A stretch of DNA of 64,000 nucleotides from Pseudoips prasinana (taxonomy: Eukaryota; Arthropoda; Insecta; Lepidoptera; Nolidae). This document shows, piece by piece, positions 1 through 9,923 of this stretch. The translations under genes were made by a program, and so were the position numbers. The DNA lies in contig OX621255.1 of the NCBI GenBank assembly GCA_951640165.1, forward strand, positions 25,828,001-25,892,000. Reading direction: 5' to 3'. How positions within the stretch are numbered: the stretch's first letter is position 1; every line of letters begins with the position of its first letter. The notes under the pieces are model-generated. The model ran no database searches. It had not been told where the DNA came from and was given only the letters and a program-made list of their open reading frames with translations.

Positions 1-126
1 TGTCCTTTCTCAAGTTCCAAACTATGTCTGTACCAAATTTCACACAAATCGGTTCTGTAGTTTAGGCGTGAAGCAAAGACAGACAGACAGACAGAGTTAC
101 TTTCGCATTTATAATATTAGTTTGGA
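1..126 (-). mobile_element. Helitron-like non-autonomous element, cut by window edge
   Basis: Read on the minus strand this begins A|TCC then AAACTAATATTATAAATGCG, the usual start of a lepidopteran repeat class with TC starts and CTAG ends inserted between A and T. A GACA run and an 'accaaatttcacacaaatcgg' type segment are present. The other end lies outside the window. Assignment to Helitrons is inferred from termini only; no Rep/helicase is seen. Confidence 0.55.
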
Positions 127-257
127 TGTTAGAATATTAGTTATTTATTATTATTTGTATTTAGATATAGATAAGTTTTAGTATTATAAGTATTTAATTA
201 GTGGTACCTAGTACAACTAAGTAGATATCACTATTAGTGTTAAGTTATTATCTCCAA

Positions 258-385
258 ATTCCTTACAATATGGTCCAACTGAAGGTTGTCTGGAAGAGAT
301 CGCTGTAAGCGAATTGTACCTTTTTTTAAATATAAGTAACTTTATCATAAATTGTGTTCTGTAAATGGTCTACAATAAAGTGTAT
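258..385 (+). mobile_element. LINE 3' end, 'ttgtctggaagagatcgc' family
   Basis: This matches a 3'-end module seen also at 28965, 48298, 55330 (plus strand) and 60562, 18870 (minus strand). It contains 'ggttgtctggaagagatcgct', then 'tgtaagcga', and ends in a 'tacaataaag' polyadenylation-like signal. No coding part remains. Confidence 0.6.
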
Positions 386-394
386 TTATCTTAT

Positions 395-985
395 ATTTAA
401 TCAGCACTTGGGGATTAACATACACTGCATTGTACTTGTCAAGCACACAATCATCATCATCATCATCATGTCAGCCAAAGTACGTCCACTACGGGACAAA
501 AGCCTCGCCAAGAAAGGGGGGATATGCCATAATTGCCACGCTTGGCAGACGGGTTGGCGATCGCATTTTGATAATGATGATTTCACTAGTTAAAGCTAAG
601 TTACTAAGCTATTATTTTTTAATTTGGTACTATTATATTAAAATGAAAAAATTTAAGACAACAAGCAGAAGGCTCTCAACCAGTTGAACTAAAAAAGCGG
701 AATTCTAAATGAGGGTGTGACCACTTGCACGGGATCACCAGTCACGAATAGTATATTACTGAATTTAGCTGGACCTGATTCGCCCGCCATTAAATTTGCC
801 TCGGGCGAAATCGGCCCTAAAAAATATTTAAAATTAAAAGTAGTTCATTCGCCCAATTCGGGCGAACGAAATTAAGGCGAAACCGCTACTAAGCCGCCGC
901 CGCCGCGCCGCGTAGATAACCTACCCAAGCTAACCTGCGGCTTTCTCTAGCTACCTAGTTGGACGGTGTAATTTATCTACAATAT
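395..985 (-). mobile_element. 3'-terminal LINE remnant (copy 1 of 2), interrupted
   Basis: Shares blocks with 46575-46985: 'cagcacttgg', 'cttgtcaag', 'ttctaaatgagggtgtga', 'gcacgggatcacc' and 'cctgcggctttctctagctacctag'. In the second copy the left edge reads as AATAAATTTC on the minus strand, a polyadenylation-like signal, which suggests the 3' end of a minus-strand retroelement. A LINE-A tail at 450-575 interrupts this copy. A GC-rich stretch (890-915) has no counterpart at 46.9 kb. No protein is recognisable. Confidence 0.5.
450..575 (-). mobile_element. LINE-A 3' tail fragment
   Basis: On the minus strand this reads '...ccaacccgtctgccaagcg', 'ttgtcccgtagtggacg', then 'gctgacatgatgatgatga'. 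That is the last codons and (GATGAT)n tail of a common lepidopteran endonuclease/reverse-transcriptase retroelement. Related tails occur at 13.6, 19.9, 27.4, 29.3, 41.3, 42.5, 43.1, 47.4 and 56.0 kb. Confidence 0.7.
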
Positions 986-1186
986 TTATGTATATAGAAA
1001 TATATAATTATGCTTATCAATTGTCTGGTCGCCATAGTACAGGCTTTGTGATTTCGATCAGATGAAACAGTGTTACTTGTACCAAGATATTAATTTCATC
1101 AATACACCTACTGAATTAAACTAACTAAGCATTAACCACAGCTTTAACCATAATATTTAATACAAGCAACTTTATGTAAGTAAATG

Positions 1187-1551
1187 GGGGCCTTTTACAG
1201 TCCACTAGCGCCGCCAATCGAAAAAATGTCATAACTCGTAAATAGAATCAAAAATACAAAATGTGGTCTATTATTACCGTAGAAAAGGCAATAACGTAAT
1301 TTTATAACACATTGTCAACACTTAAAATATAGCTGTTTAGCTAAATCGTGCATTTGAAACAAAAACGGCCGTTTATGTTTTGAATTCACGATTTAGCTAA
1401 ACAGCTATATTTCAAGTGTTGATAAGGTGTTATACAATTACGTTATTGCCTTTTCCACAGTAATAATAGAACATAATTTGTATTTTTGATTCTATTTACG
1501 AGTTATGACATTTTTTCGATTGGCGGCGCTAGTGGACTGTAATAGGCCTCT
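1187..1551. mobile_element. Foldback (long-TIR) MITE, about 365 bp
   Basis: Two arms of about 160 bp are inverted copies of each other: 1187-1350 and 1384-1551. They run from GGCCTTTTACAGTCCACTAG through 'cgattggcggcgctag' to a short centre with 'aaaaacggccgtttatg'. Arm identity is high with scattered changes. There is no coding capacity. A clear target duplication was not identified. Confidence 0.8.
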
Positions 1552-2069
1552 TAATACAAATAATGTCTTGGTTTTTTTAAATTTACAAGCGCCCATTATT
1601 TGTTTACGTAGGTAAATAAAAACTTATTTATATTCAATACGTGGTGTTTTATCTATAAAATATCTAGAATATAAATCGAAATAATAATGTAATTTAATAG
1701 ATTAATTAATAGATTAAGTTTCAAAACTATATGCACTCGTATATTTGCACGACTACAGGTCAGAATATGTTGGATTTTTTTTTTCTTTCCTTTTCATTAA
1801 GATCTTATGTACCATATTTGAGCAAATAAAGATTTGATTTGATTTGAAACAAACGAGTAAGCAGGTCACCTGGTGCTTAAGTAATCAACGCCGAACATCG
1901 ACAATTACAACAATAGAGGAGTCCCAGAGGCAACTACGCTGCCAGCCAATAAGAAAAGAATAGGCTCTCTACTTGAAGGTTGCCATGTCATACTGGATCG
2001 GAAACGCAGTTCATTGATTCCACAGAGTGGTTAAATCTCCTTACTTATAATCAGCTTAACTTAGTTAGC
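1552..2069. other. Intergenic, LINE-tail debris
   Basis: At 1800-1850 'gagcaaataaagatttgatttgatttg' looks like a LINE 3' end with a GATTT tail. At 1861-2040 there is a segment ('aggtcacctgg', 'caacaatagaggag') resembling a dispersed repeat. No gene is seen. Confidence 0.4.
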
Positions 2070-2077
2070 TCTTATTT

Positions 2078-2744
2078 ATGTCCGTAAGGATTGAGGAGCC
2101 ACATCAGATTTTTAAAATCTGATCTCACCATTATTTAGCAGCAATGTAGCTTATTTTGCAGCACGAATTTTAGATTTAGCAGCAAAATATATCACTAGTT
2201 ATTTTAATGCAAAGGTGGCTCCTCAATCTCAACGTCTGAATTGAGGAGCCACCTGGAACTCGTTAAGTAATAGATGAATATTTATGAAAATTTTGTATCA
2301 TTTAGTAGCAATTTTGCATATTACCGTCTAAAAATTTAGCTTCTGTAGCGCTAAAATGAAAGAAAATACAATACTTTTAATATGGCTCCTCAATCTAAAC
2401 TCAAGAGGTGAATTTCTATTGGATGTGAGCGATCAATTAATATATTCGACATATTGATCATTTAGCAGGTGTTGTGTTTGTTTTTGCAGTATAGAAGTAA
2501 AATAGTAAAACAGAGTAAATTTTGTATATGAACGCATTTTCTTTGGCTCCTCAATCCTGACGTTCTAATTATATATGTTTGACTGTAGCCACCTGAGATC
2601 TCAACGGAATCTAAAGCCAGAGATACTAACATTTAGCAGAAATGTCTGCTAAATATATCTGCACAGTTCAGCAATGTATATATTTTGGATTCTGAAAAAA
2701 CAATATTTAACTACTTTCTTGTAAATTCAGTGTGTAGGGTGACC
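2078..2744 (+). repeat. Left 667-bp inverted arm with subterminal motif array
   Basis: Contains repeated copies of a 12-base motif, ATTGAGGAGCCA, in both orientations near 2088, 2217, 2240, 2387 and 2553. It is often preceded by an ACG or AAGG step. Interspersed are ATTTAGCAG-type motifs near 2137, 2176, 2460 and 2630. Repeated subterminal motifs often serve as transposase binding sites in other DNA transposons; that role is inferred here. Confidence 0.8.
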
Positions 2745-2779
2745 ATATTATACTCGTATTAATGAAACCAGGATAAGTA

Positions 2780-3030
2780 ATTTATTAACCGACTTCCAAA
2801 GGAGGAGGTTCTCAAGTTCACCGGTATTTTTTTTTTTTTTATGTATGTACACCGATTACTCGGAGATTTATGATCCGATTTACGTGATTCTTTTTTAGTT
2901 TGATGCGGAATAGTTGCCATTTGGTCCCATAAAAATTTCATATAGATTGGCCCAGTAATTTTCATTTTATGGACATTTTTGTATGAAATTTTTTGTTTAA
3001 GTGGACGATGTCGATGATGCAAAGACGTTT
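2780..3030 (+). repeat. 'accgacttccaaaggaggagg' dispersed repeat inside the TIR element
   Basis: Begins 'accgacttccaaaggaggagg' and continues through a T-run and 'atgtatgtacaccgatta', then 'gatgcggaatagttgcc'. A second partial copy follows at about 3180-3265. Another short match to its start is at 46540. This is a recognisable lepidopteran repeat with no coding function. Confidence 0.55.
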
Positions 3031-3269
3031 GTAAATCTTAGCTAGTCAAGCTAGACTCATCCTGTTCAAGTGTGTCTTGGCATGAACATAAACAACAATT
3101 TCAGACGACTAGCGTTTAATACGCACGTATAAGCTTTTTTTTTGAAGCGCATGTAGGCGCACCTTTTAGCACCAGCGTATTTTTTATGTACGTACACCGA
3201 TTACGCTGAGATTTATGAACCGATTTACGTGACTCTTCTTTAGTTTGATGCGGAATAGCTGCCATTTTT

Positions 3270-3865
3270 AAGGTTCTGTAGCCAAATGTCTTTCACAAAG
3301 GCTCTTCTTGATTTGTCATGTCTGTATGTCTGCCCGTCCGTATGTCACAGCCACTTTTTCCCAAAACTATAAGAACTATACTGTCGAATATTGGTCAGCA
3401 GATGTATTCCGTGAACCGCATTAAGATTTTCACAAAAAAAAAATAGAAAATCAAACAATAAAATTTGGTGGTTCCCTATACTTACTTAGAACTGAATTAA
3501 AAAAAATATCATTACACTATACATGTGGGGTATCTATGGATAGGACTTCGAAAATGATATTGAGGTTTATAATATAATTTTTTCTTAACTGTATAGTTTG
3601 CGCGAGAGACACTTCCAAAGGCGTAAAATGCTCACCCTCCCCCCCCCCCTGTAACTTCCAAAATAAGAGAACCATTAAAATAAAACAAATAGATGATGGA
3701 CATTACCATGCAAACTTCCACCGAAAATTGGTTTGAAAGAGATCCAGTTAGTAGTTTTTTTAATGCGTCATAAATCGTAAACCGCAATTTACCTTCCATT
3801 CTATCAACTCAAATACTTGCTGCTACGGAAAAAAACATTGCGCCTTTCACGGGCGAGTCCAACCC
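3270..3865 (+). mobile_element. 'ggttccgtagcc' family repeat, copy 1 (nested)
   Basis: Matches the copies at 30122, 50749 and 52118: 'gtatgtcacagccactttt', 'gcgcgagagacacttccaaa', a C-run, 'aaataagagaa' and a terminal 'cgggcgagtcc'. It lies inside the 5-kb TIR element and is more diverged than the others. No protein is encoded. Confidence 0.65.
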
Positions 3866-4140
3866 ATTATCTAATCAATGATAAATAAGACCTAGGCTAT
3901 CAGCCCTCTGCTCAGTAGACTCGTTGGCTAATCGATCATTAATAAGACCTAGTCTTCATAGACTCATACCCTCTGTTCAGCAGACTAGATGGCTATTCGA
4001 TCATAAGATCATTCGATTCATAATAAGATCTAGTGTATAAGCCCTCAGCACACAGACTCGTTAGCTAGATGGTCATAAATACGGCCTAACCTATGCGCTT
4101 GCTGTTCAGACTTTCATTAATCTTAGCTAGTCTAGACTCG
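3866..4140. repeat. Degenerate tandem repeat, about 55-70 bp unit
   Basis: About four diverged units share 'ataagacctag', 'cagactcgttggcta' and 'atcgatcat' blocks. 'ccctc(t/a)g' recurs near 3904, 3968 and 4040. It lies inside the TIR element. Confidence 0.5.
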
Positions 4141-4368
4141 TACTGTGCAAGTTTTCTTAGAGTGAACGTAATTTTATGTAGTTTTTCTTACATTACAAAC
4201 GGTCTTTTAGATCATTCACTGTCCCACAAGAACGTGAAAAAGAGTTTCGAACAACATTTTTTCGGAAGATGTTTCTTTTTTCCGTTCACGTTTGTTGGGA
4301 TCTATAGTTTTGAGGCGCGCGGCCCCTTTCGAAGTCCTAACTATAGCTAGACACTAAAAAGTAACAAA

Positions 4369-4938
4369 TAAAAAAACTTCGTTTAAAAAAACCGACTTCA
4401 AAAACTAAAAAGTATAAAAAAATATCTTAATAAAGATTTAATTTAATACATCACTTATAATATAATATTAATGAAATAATATAATTTGTATGTGCTACCT
4501 ATTGATAGGTTTGAAGTCGGTGCCAAGCCCTAAGCAAAATAAAAGTTAATATTACATACAGCTTTCATACTTTGTGATGAAACTCCTACACTAAAGATTA
4601 ACCTAAGTAAATAAACTTAAAGAACAATATGAATTAATATGAAACAGATGAAACTGTATCATAAAAATATATGACGACCGTCAACGACGTCTGCACGCTT
4701 GGGTTGTTTGTGTAGAAATACGAAGCTATCCCGCTGAAAGTAAAGCGCGGCGAGTGTGGTACCTACTATTACATTTGGCTTGGCACCGACTTCAAACCTA
4801 TCAATAGGTAGCACATACAAATTATATTATTTCATTAATATTATATTATAAGTGATGTATTAAATTAAATCTTTATTAAGATATTTTTTTATACTTTTTA
4901 GTTTTTGAAGTCGGTTTTTTTAAACGAAGTTTTTTTAT
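4369..4938. mobile_element. Inner foldback element with 161-bp arms
   Basis: Positions 4369-4529 and 4778-4938 are inverted copies of one another and look essentially identical. They include 'aaaccgacttcaaaaac', 'gtgctacctattgatagg' and 'gccaagcc' blocks. The 248-bp centre has no frame. The element sits 54 bp beyond the stop codon of the USP-like frame, so it could form the 3' untranslated region or be a later insertion. Confidence 0.8.
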
Positions 4939-4991
4939 TAAATTTATATTTTCATAACAGAGTATATCTATCGTACCTACGATTTGGTTAT

Positions 4992-5858
4992 TTAGCAATC
5001 AATTTCGCTATAAGTTATAGAATGAATGAATATTGGCTGATTAGTACTTATACGAATTTTAGAATCGTAATCATCGTAACAGAACATCTCATGTTTCAGT
5101 GTAAGATAGTGACATTTGTAGTGGCCCATGCCAGTTTCGTTAATTGCAGGAATAAATTCTATAGCACCTACTAACTGATATGATTTATTCGAAAACATTA
5201 CAAATTCTGGTATTTCTCTCACTCTAAACTTTTCACAACCATTCAGTTCATTTGAAACTGTGTTTGATGGAGTATATTTACACACAGTTTCGTTGTTACA
5301 AAACGTACAGTCGGTTTTTTCATCAGCGATTAAAGTTGCATCTTCTAAACCTTGGATGCCAAAAACAGAAATTATGTTCAAATTCAAAGGCAAAAATGCG
5401 ATCTGCCTGGATACTGGGATAAAATGGCACGAATCATTAGTACATTTTTTTGTAAAAATGGCACTAAAGCAATACTTCAAGGCTACGTGTTCAAAAATGT
5501 AAGACACGTTACAAGCAAATTCACAGTGGCTACTATTTACTGTAGTATCAAAATACAGCACGCCAATTTGGGTTCTCATTTTGTGTATATCACCGTCAGT
5601 AGAAGCAGAATCTGATAGAAGTTTAATATATTGTGAGATTAAATCTTCTGCGTATGTGTTTAATATTTCTTGAAAACGTCTGCTTTGATTAAAAGTCATG
5701 CTCAACAAATAAATGACCGAATCAAAGCAACATGTGTTTCTCAAATCTACTTTAATAGAATTTTCACCTATGGATACAGCATCGCATAGGTTGCCATTTT
5801 TTACAAATATTACTTTTATTTTTGTTAATGAATCAGTATCGGCTTCACCCCTCCAATT
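4992..5858 (-). CDS. Ubiquitin-specific-protease-like protein (probable terminal exon)
   Basis: The frame is open from 5873 to the stop at 4992. I place the exon start at 5858 after a pyrimidine-rich tract ending ATTGAG; this gives about 288 residues. The first in-frame ATG is at 5699, inside the conserved core, so translation must begin in an upstream exon. Seen: RNTCCFDS around residues 40-47 fits the catalytic Cys box of peptidase C19 (GNTCYFNS), with Cys43 as likely nucleophile. GHYKCHY near residue 245 fits the His box, and FCYDDYDSK just after it fits the 'W..FDDS' strand. Cysteine clusters in between (C-x3-C, C-x4-C, CTFC) could be a fingers-type zinc site. The protein would remove ubiquitin or a ubiquitin-like modifier. 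It lies inside a young TIR transposon, which is unusual. Function and activity are inferred. Confidence 0.68.
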   Translation of the reverse strand, partial: NWRGEADTDSLTKIKVIFVKNGNLCDAVSIGENSIKVDLRNTCCFDSVIYLLSMTFNQSRRFQEILNTYAEDLISQYIKLLSDSASTDGDIHKMRTQIGVLYFDTTVNSSHCEFACNVSYIFEHVALKYCFSAIFTKKCTNDSCHFIPVSRQIAFLPLNLNIISVFGIQGLEDATLIADEKTDCTFCNNETVCKYTPSNTVSNELNGCEKFRVREIPEFVMFSNKSYQLVGAIEFIPAINETGMGHYKCHYLTLKHEMFCYDDYDSKIRISTNQPIFIHSITYSEIDC

Positions 5859-5873
5859 CTCAATAAAAGAAGG

Positions 5874-6442
5874 TCATTCGATCAGAAAAAATTGATTCGG
5901 CATCAAATGACCGATTAATCTACTTAACTCTCACAGACTTTGTTAATTTTCTTTGTTAATTGGTCGCAGGTTTAAATCCCGACTGGTCGTTGAATTTTTT
6001 CATAACTAAATATTAACAAATATTTTAGAACATTAAAGTGCTTCAATTTTGTCTATTTTAAGAATCGACCGTAGTATGTATTTTAATTTGTAAACTTCGA
6101 ACCCGAACATACTGTATATTAAATAAATAAATGTAAAAAAATAACAATAGTTGGCACAAATGTACTTAACATTGAAAACAGGACATCAAACTGCACTTAA
6201 TTATCAGTCACTGCACGATATTGCACATATTAATATCCCCACAACTTAATTATGATGACACAAACATGATGATTAACTTTATAATATAAGAAATCCAAGT
6301 TAATTATTTATTTCGTACATGAACATATTCATGATGTACAAACGAGAATACTTCACCGCTGATGAAAGTTTTGTTACTAAATAAATATTATTGTGGGTAC
6401 CTACGTAAGTGAAATATTAATTTGTAGGTACCCCCAAAATAA
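5874..6442. other. Interior of TIR element upstream of the USP-like exon
   Basis: No frame of note. At 5950-5990 'ggtcgcaggtttaaatcccgac' resembles the B-box end of a decayed tRNA-type SINE. The rest is AT-rich and could hold an upstream exon that is too short to recognise. Confidence 0.35.
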
Positions 6443-7109
6443 GGTCACCCTACACACTGAATTTACAAGAAAGTAGTTAAATATTGTTTTTTCAGAATCC
6501 AAAATATATACATTGCTGAACTGTGCAGATATATTTAGCAGACATTTCTGCTAAATGTTAGTATCTCTGGCTTTAGATTCCGTTGAGATCTCAGGTGGCT
6601 ACAGTCAAACATATATAATTAGAACGTCAGGATTGAGGAGCCAAAGAAAATGCGTTCATATACAAAATTTACTCTGTTTTACTATTTTACTTCTATACTG
6701 CAAAAACAAACACAACACCTGCTAAATGATCAATATGTCGAATATATTAATTGATCGCTCACATCCAATAGAAATTCACCTCTTGAGTTTAGATTGAGGA
6801 GCCATATTAAAAGTATTGTATTTTCTTTCATTTTAGCGCTACAGAAGCTAAATTTTTAGACGTTAATATGCAAAATTGCTACTGAATGATACAAAATTTT
6901 CATAAATATTCATCTATTACTTAACGAGTTCCAGGTGGCTCCTCAATTCAGACGTTTAGATTGAGGAGCCACCTTTGCATTAAAATAACTAGTGATATAT
7001 TTTGCTGCTAAATCTAAAATTCGTGCTGCAAAATAAGCTACATTGCTGCTAAATAATGGTGAGATCAGATTTTAAAAATCTGATGTGGCTCCTCAATCCT
7101 TACGGACAT
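6443..7109 (-). repeat. Right 667-bp inverted arm
   Basis: Inverse complement of 2078-2744 with only scattered differences (for example 'tattaacgtctaaa' here versus 'tattaccgtctaaa'). The ATTGAGGAGCCA motif copies are conserved in the same positions. Confidence 0.85.
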
Positions 7110-7534
7110 TCTTATTTGATTCAAATTTAGAATCTAATATTAATTTGAATGAAAAAGAAAACAAAAGCTGATCCAAGATTGGAGGCCACAATTTAGGTGA
7201 TTACTGACCGATTTGGTAGAGAGACCTTTTTTACGATCAAATTTTAACTAAAACTTTAAGTACAAAAATATTTACGAAGTAAAATTTTATTTGTCAAACA
7301 TTCTAATTAAACTGTGATTGACAAAGTCTTTTGATAAACTGAAATTCAATTCTTATAGTATAAGATACGACGAAACAACTTCTACGTTCACGTGTTTTAG
7401 AGATGATATACACGTTTTCTGGACAATTATTGAAACAAAGAGTGTAAGTACTTTTGCTTTATACTAAAGTAATAATCGTATTTATTAATTTAAATGTTTT
7501 TGAATAATAATAATAATATTAATATTAGGCTAGG

Positions 7535-7785
7535 CCATAATTATTCACACATGGCCATTTGAACTCAAATATAATAGCTTGTACTATGGAAATCAGAACC
7601 ACAATAACTGATATATTACTTTTCCTTTGTAAATACATACTTTTATAAATAATTACACCAATGATCATGACAAACAGACATGTTCTTGCACACAAATGTC
7701 TTGGATGGGAATCGAACCCACAACCTGCGGCGTAAAGGGCAAGTTTGCAGCCACCGTAACTACGCCAACTGGTCCTTCGAAGTAA
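7535..7785 (-). mobile_element. SINE-1, tRNA-derived, minus strand
   Basis: On the minus strand: a 'ggcgtagtt' A-box-like start, 'gtgggttcgattccca' B box, then the family body ending near 'cacatggccatttgaac'. Compare the better copy at 11807-12075. A small insertion disturbs the A-box side. Confidence 0.65.
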
Positions 7786-8365
7786 GGGCGTGGTGTCAGA
7801 ACTACTTTGTTACATAATTACATTTGAGTGTAGCAATCCGGCAGTTGTATTTCATACTACTCCTACTGTAATCCAAATTAATTTGAATGTCACCTTCGTA
7901 CTAATTTCGTTTTGTTTGCTTACATTTATTTATTTACTCGTTGGCTAAAGAATGGGAATTCTTTTTGTTAAGGCTAAAGCAATAGAAAAATAGCCCAACA
8001 ATTATAGTATAAAGATTTGCAAAATTTACTTTCAATATCAATTGTCTAAAAAATTAAATAAATAAATACATTTACTATAATAATCAGTAAATGTGAAACA
8101 GATAACGGTTTTGGCTCACGTTAGACATTTAACCTATCTGTAGCTAGTTTATTAAAAGAACGCATAACTCGTGGTGTGCTTAACTGCCGGTCGGCACTGT
8201 GCGTGCATAATTTAAAAAAACCTAAAACACGGTTTTTATACAAAATCGATCTAAAAAATAGAAAATAAATTTTAATTAAGAATAGTGAAAAAAAACTATA
8301 AATTAATAAAAGTGTAAATAAGAAAAAAAATATATATTGAAAAATAAACGTGGTGCATCAAATTG
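7786..8365. other. Intergenic, no gene seen
   Basis: AT-rich. At 8110-8340 ('taactgccggtcggcactgtgcg') there is sequence that probably belongs to the same retroelement from which the satellite unit beginning at 8366 derives. No open frame stands out. Confidence 0.35.
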
Positions 8366-9215
8366 TTGTATTGTCATCGGTCTTCGATAAATTTACAAAA
8401 TTTGAATTAAATCTGTCCGTTTGAAGTGGCTCAAAATCACGCCCAAAGGAGTCGGTTACAAACATACAAGTGAAGCTAATAAAAAAATTGGAATAATCTT
8501 AATCAAATTAGTGTATTGTCATCGGTCCTCGATAAATTAACAAAGATTAAGTGAAATCTGACCGTTTCAAGTGGGTCATAATCGCGCCCAAAGGAGTCGG
8601 TTACAAACAAACATACAAGTGAGCTGATAAAAAATTGGAATAATCTTATCAAATCACTGTATTGTTATCGGTCCTCGATAAATTTACAAAGCTTGAATGA
8701 AATCTGACCGTTTAAAGTGTGTCAAAATCGCGCCCAAAGGAGTCGGTTACAAACATACAAGTGAAGCTAATAAAAAATTGGAATAATCTTAATCAAATTA
8801 GTGTATTGTCATCGGTCCTCGATAAATTAACAAAGATTAAGTGAAATCTGACCGTTTAAAGTGGGTCATAATCGCGCCCAAAGGAGTCGGTTACAAACAA
8901 ACATACAAGTGAGCTAATAAAAAATTGGAATAATCTTATCAAATCACTGTATTGTTATCGGTCCTCGATAAATTTACAAAGCTTGAATGAAATCTGACCG
9001 TTTAAAGTGTGTCAAAATCGCGCCCAAAGGAGTCGGTTACAAACATACAAGTGAAACTAATAAAAAAAATTGGAATAATCTTAAGCAAATTAGTGTATTG
9101 TCATCGGTCCTCGATAAATGAACAAAGATTGAATGAAATCTGACCGTTTAAAGTGGGTCAAAATCGCGCCAAAAGGAGTCAGTTACAAACAAACATAAAA
9201 GTGAAGCTAATATAA
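8366..9215 (+). repeat. Tandem satellite, six units of 142-149 bp, dimeric
   Basis: The block 'cggtcctcgataaat' recurs near 8386, 8529, 8678, 8820, 8968 and 9111. Spacings alternate about 143 and 149 bp. Odd and even units carry their own variants ('cttaatcaaattagtg' versus 'cttatcaaatcactg'), giving a dimer of about 291 bp. Each unit contains 'cgcccaaaggagtcggttac'. Confidence 0.85.
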
Positions 9216-9515
9216 TAATAATAAACGTTTATTTCAAGTCACTAACCTACAGAAATATTAGAAAATTATAAGAAGTTAATTTCTATTAACTATGAGATCT
9301 TGTCAGGTACACACAGTGGAATATTACGGAAACTAATTCGTTATTAGTGACACATAAACGATATAGAAATGATGGATTGAGTCTCCTCAGAGGACCATAA
9401 AAACCAGTTACTCTGTTCCGAACGAACATGTCAGTCGCACTACACCACCAGGGCAGTTTTAACATATTATAAATCGTGTAAAATCGGCCTTTCATATTAT
9501 GTTTCATAAATTTAG
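9209..9515 (-). mobile_element. LINE reverse-transcriptase C-terminal remnant and 3' end
   Basis: The minus-strand frame at 9286-9507 encodes a peptide with LPWWCSATDMFVRNRV and GFYGPLRR, resembling the extreme C-terminus of non-LTR reverse transcriptases. Downstream on the minus strand, 'ttgaaataaacgtttattattatta' is a polyadenylation signal and TTA-rich tail. It abuts the satellite. Confidence 0.5.
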
Positions 9516-9542
9516 GGGCTTTTGGTCACAATAATAATAATA

Positions 9543-9720
9543 ATGTCCTCCTAGTCGAATTTCGGCCACGGCGGCCAGTCTCAACAGAGATTAGCCATCT
9601 GTGGGGGACATATAATAGTGCTTCAAGTGCGTGCGAAAACACAGAAGCACTTTCTATTCCATCACTCTCATGGTCCGATGGGACGCCTGGTCATAATACG
9701 ACCATGCCAGCCCCATCATA
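9543..9720 (-). mobile_element. SINE-4, 3' portion, minus strand
   Basis: Contains the SINE-4 tail blocks 'gaatttcggccacggcggcc', 'cactttctattccatcactctcat' and 'ccgatgggacgcc'. The tRNA-like head is missing. Confidence 0.7.
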
Positions 9721-9923
9721 ACCTAATAGGTACAATAAAAGCTTTACACTATTCGGAATTCAAAACCGTATATACTATTTTATAAAGTAAGATAGCTGCA
9801 TTCCAGACAGGCTCTGATAATATGCTTTGAACAAAACCAACATCTATCAAATAATCGGCTTTGTTAGAACGGAGTTTAAGAGGTCGCGTTTAACGTTCCA
9901 CCTTAAACAATTAGTGTCTTTAC

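Larger units (their letters stand above)
2078..7109 (-). mobile_element. 5.03-kb TIR element carrying a USP-like gene
   Basis: The element starts ATGTCCGTAAGGATTGAGG and ends with its inverse. It is flanked on both sides by the same 8 bp, TCTTATTT, at 2070-2077 and 7110-7117. Each inverted arm is 667 bp (2078-2744 and 6443-7109) and only a few bases differ, so the insertion is young. The interior has one substantial coding frame, on the minus strand, for a ubiquitin-specific-protease-like protein. It also holds nested repeats. I see no DDE transposase, so it is either non-autonomous or its transposase is highly divergent or spliced. Eight-bp duplications are known for hAT, P and Zisupton/KDZ elements among others. 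The superfamily is unassigned. Confidence 0.85.
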
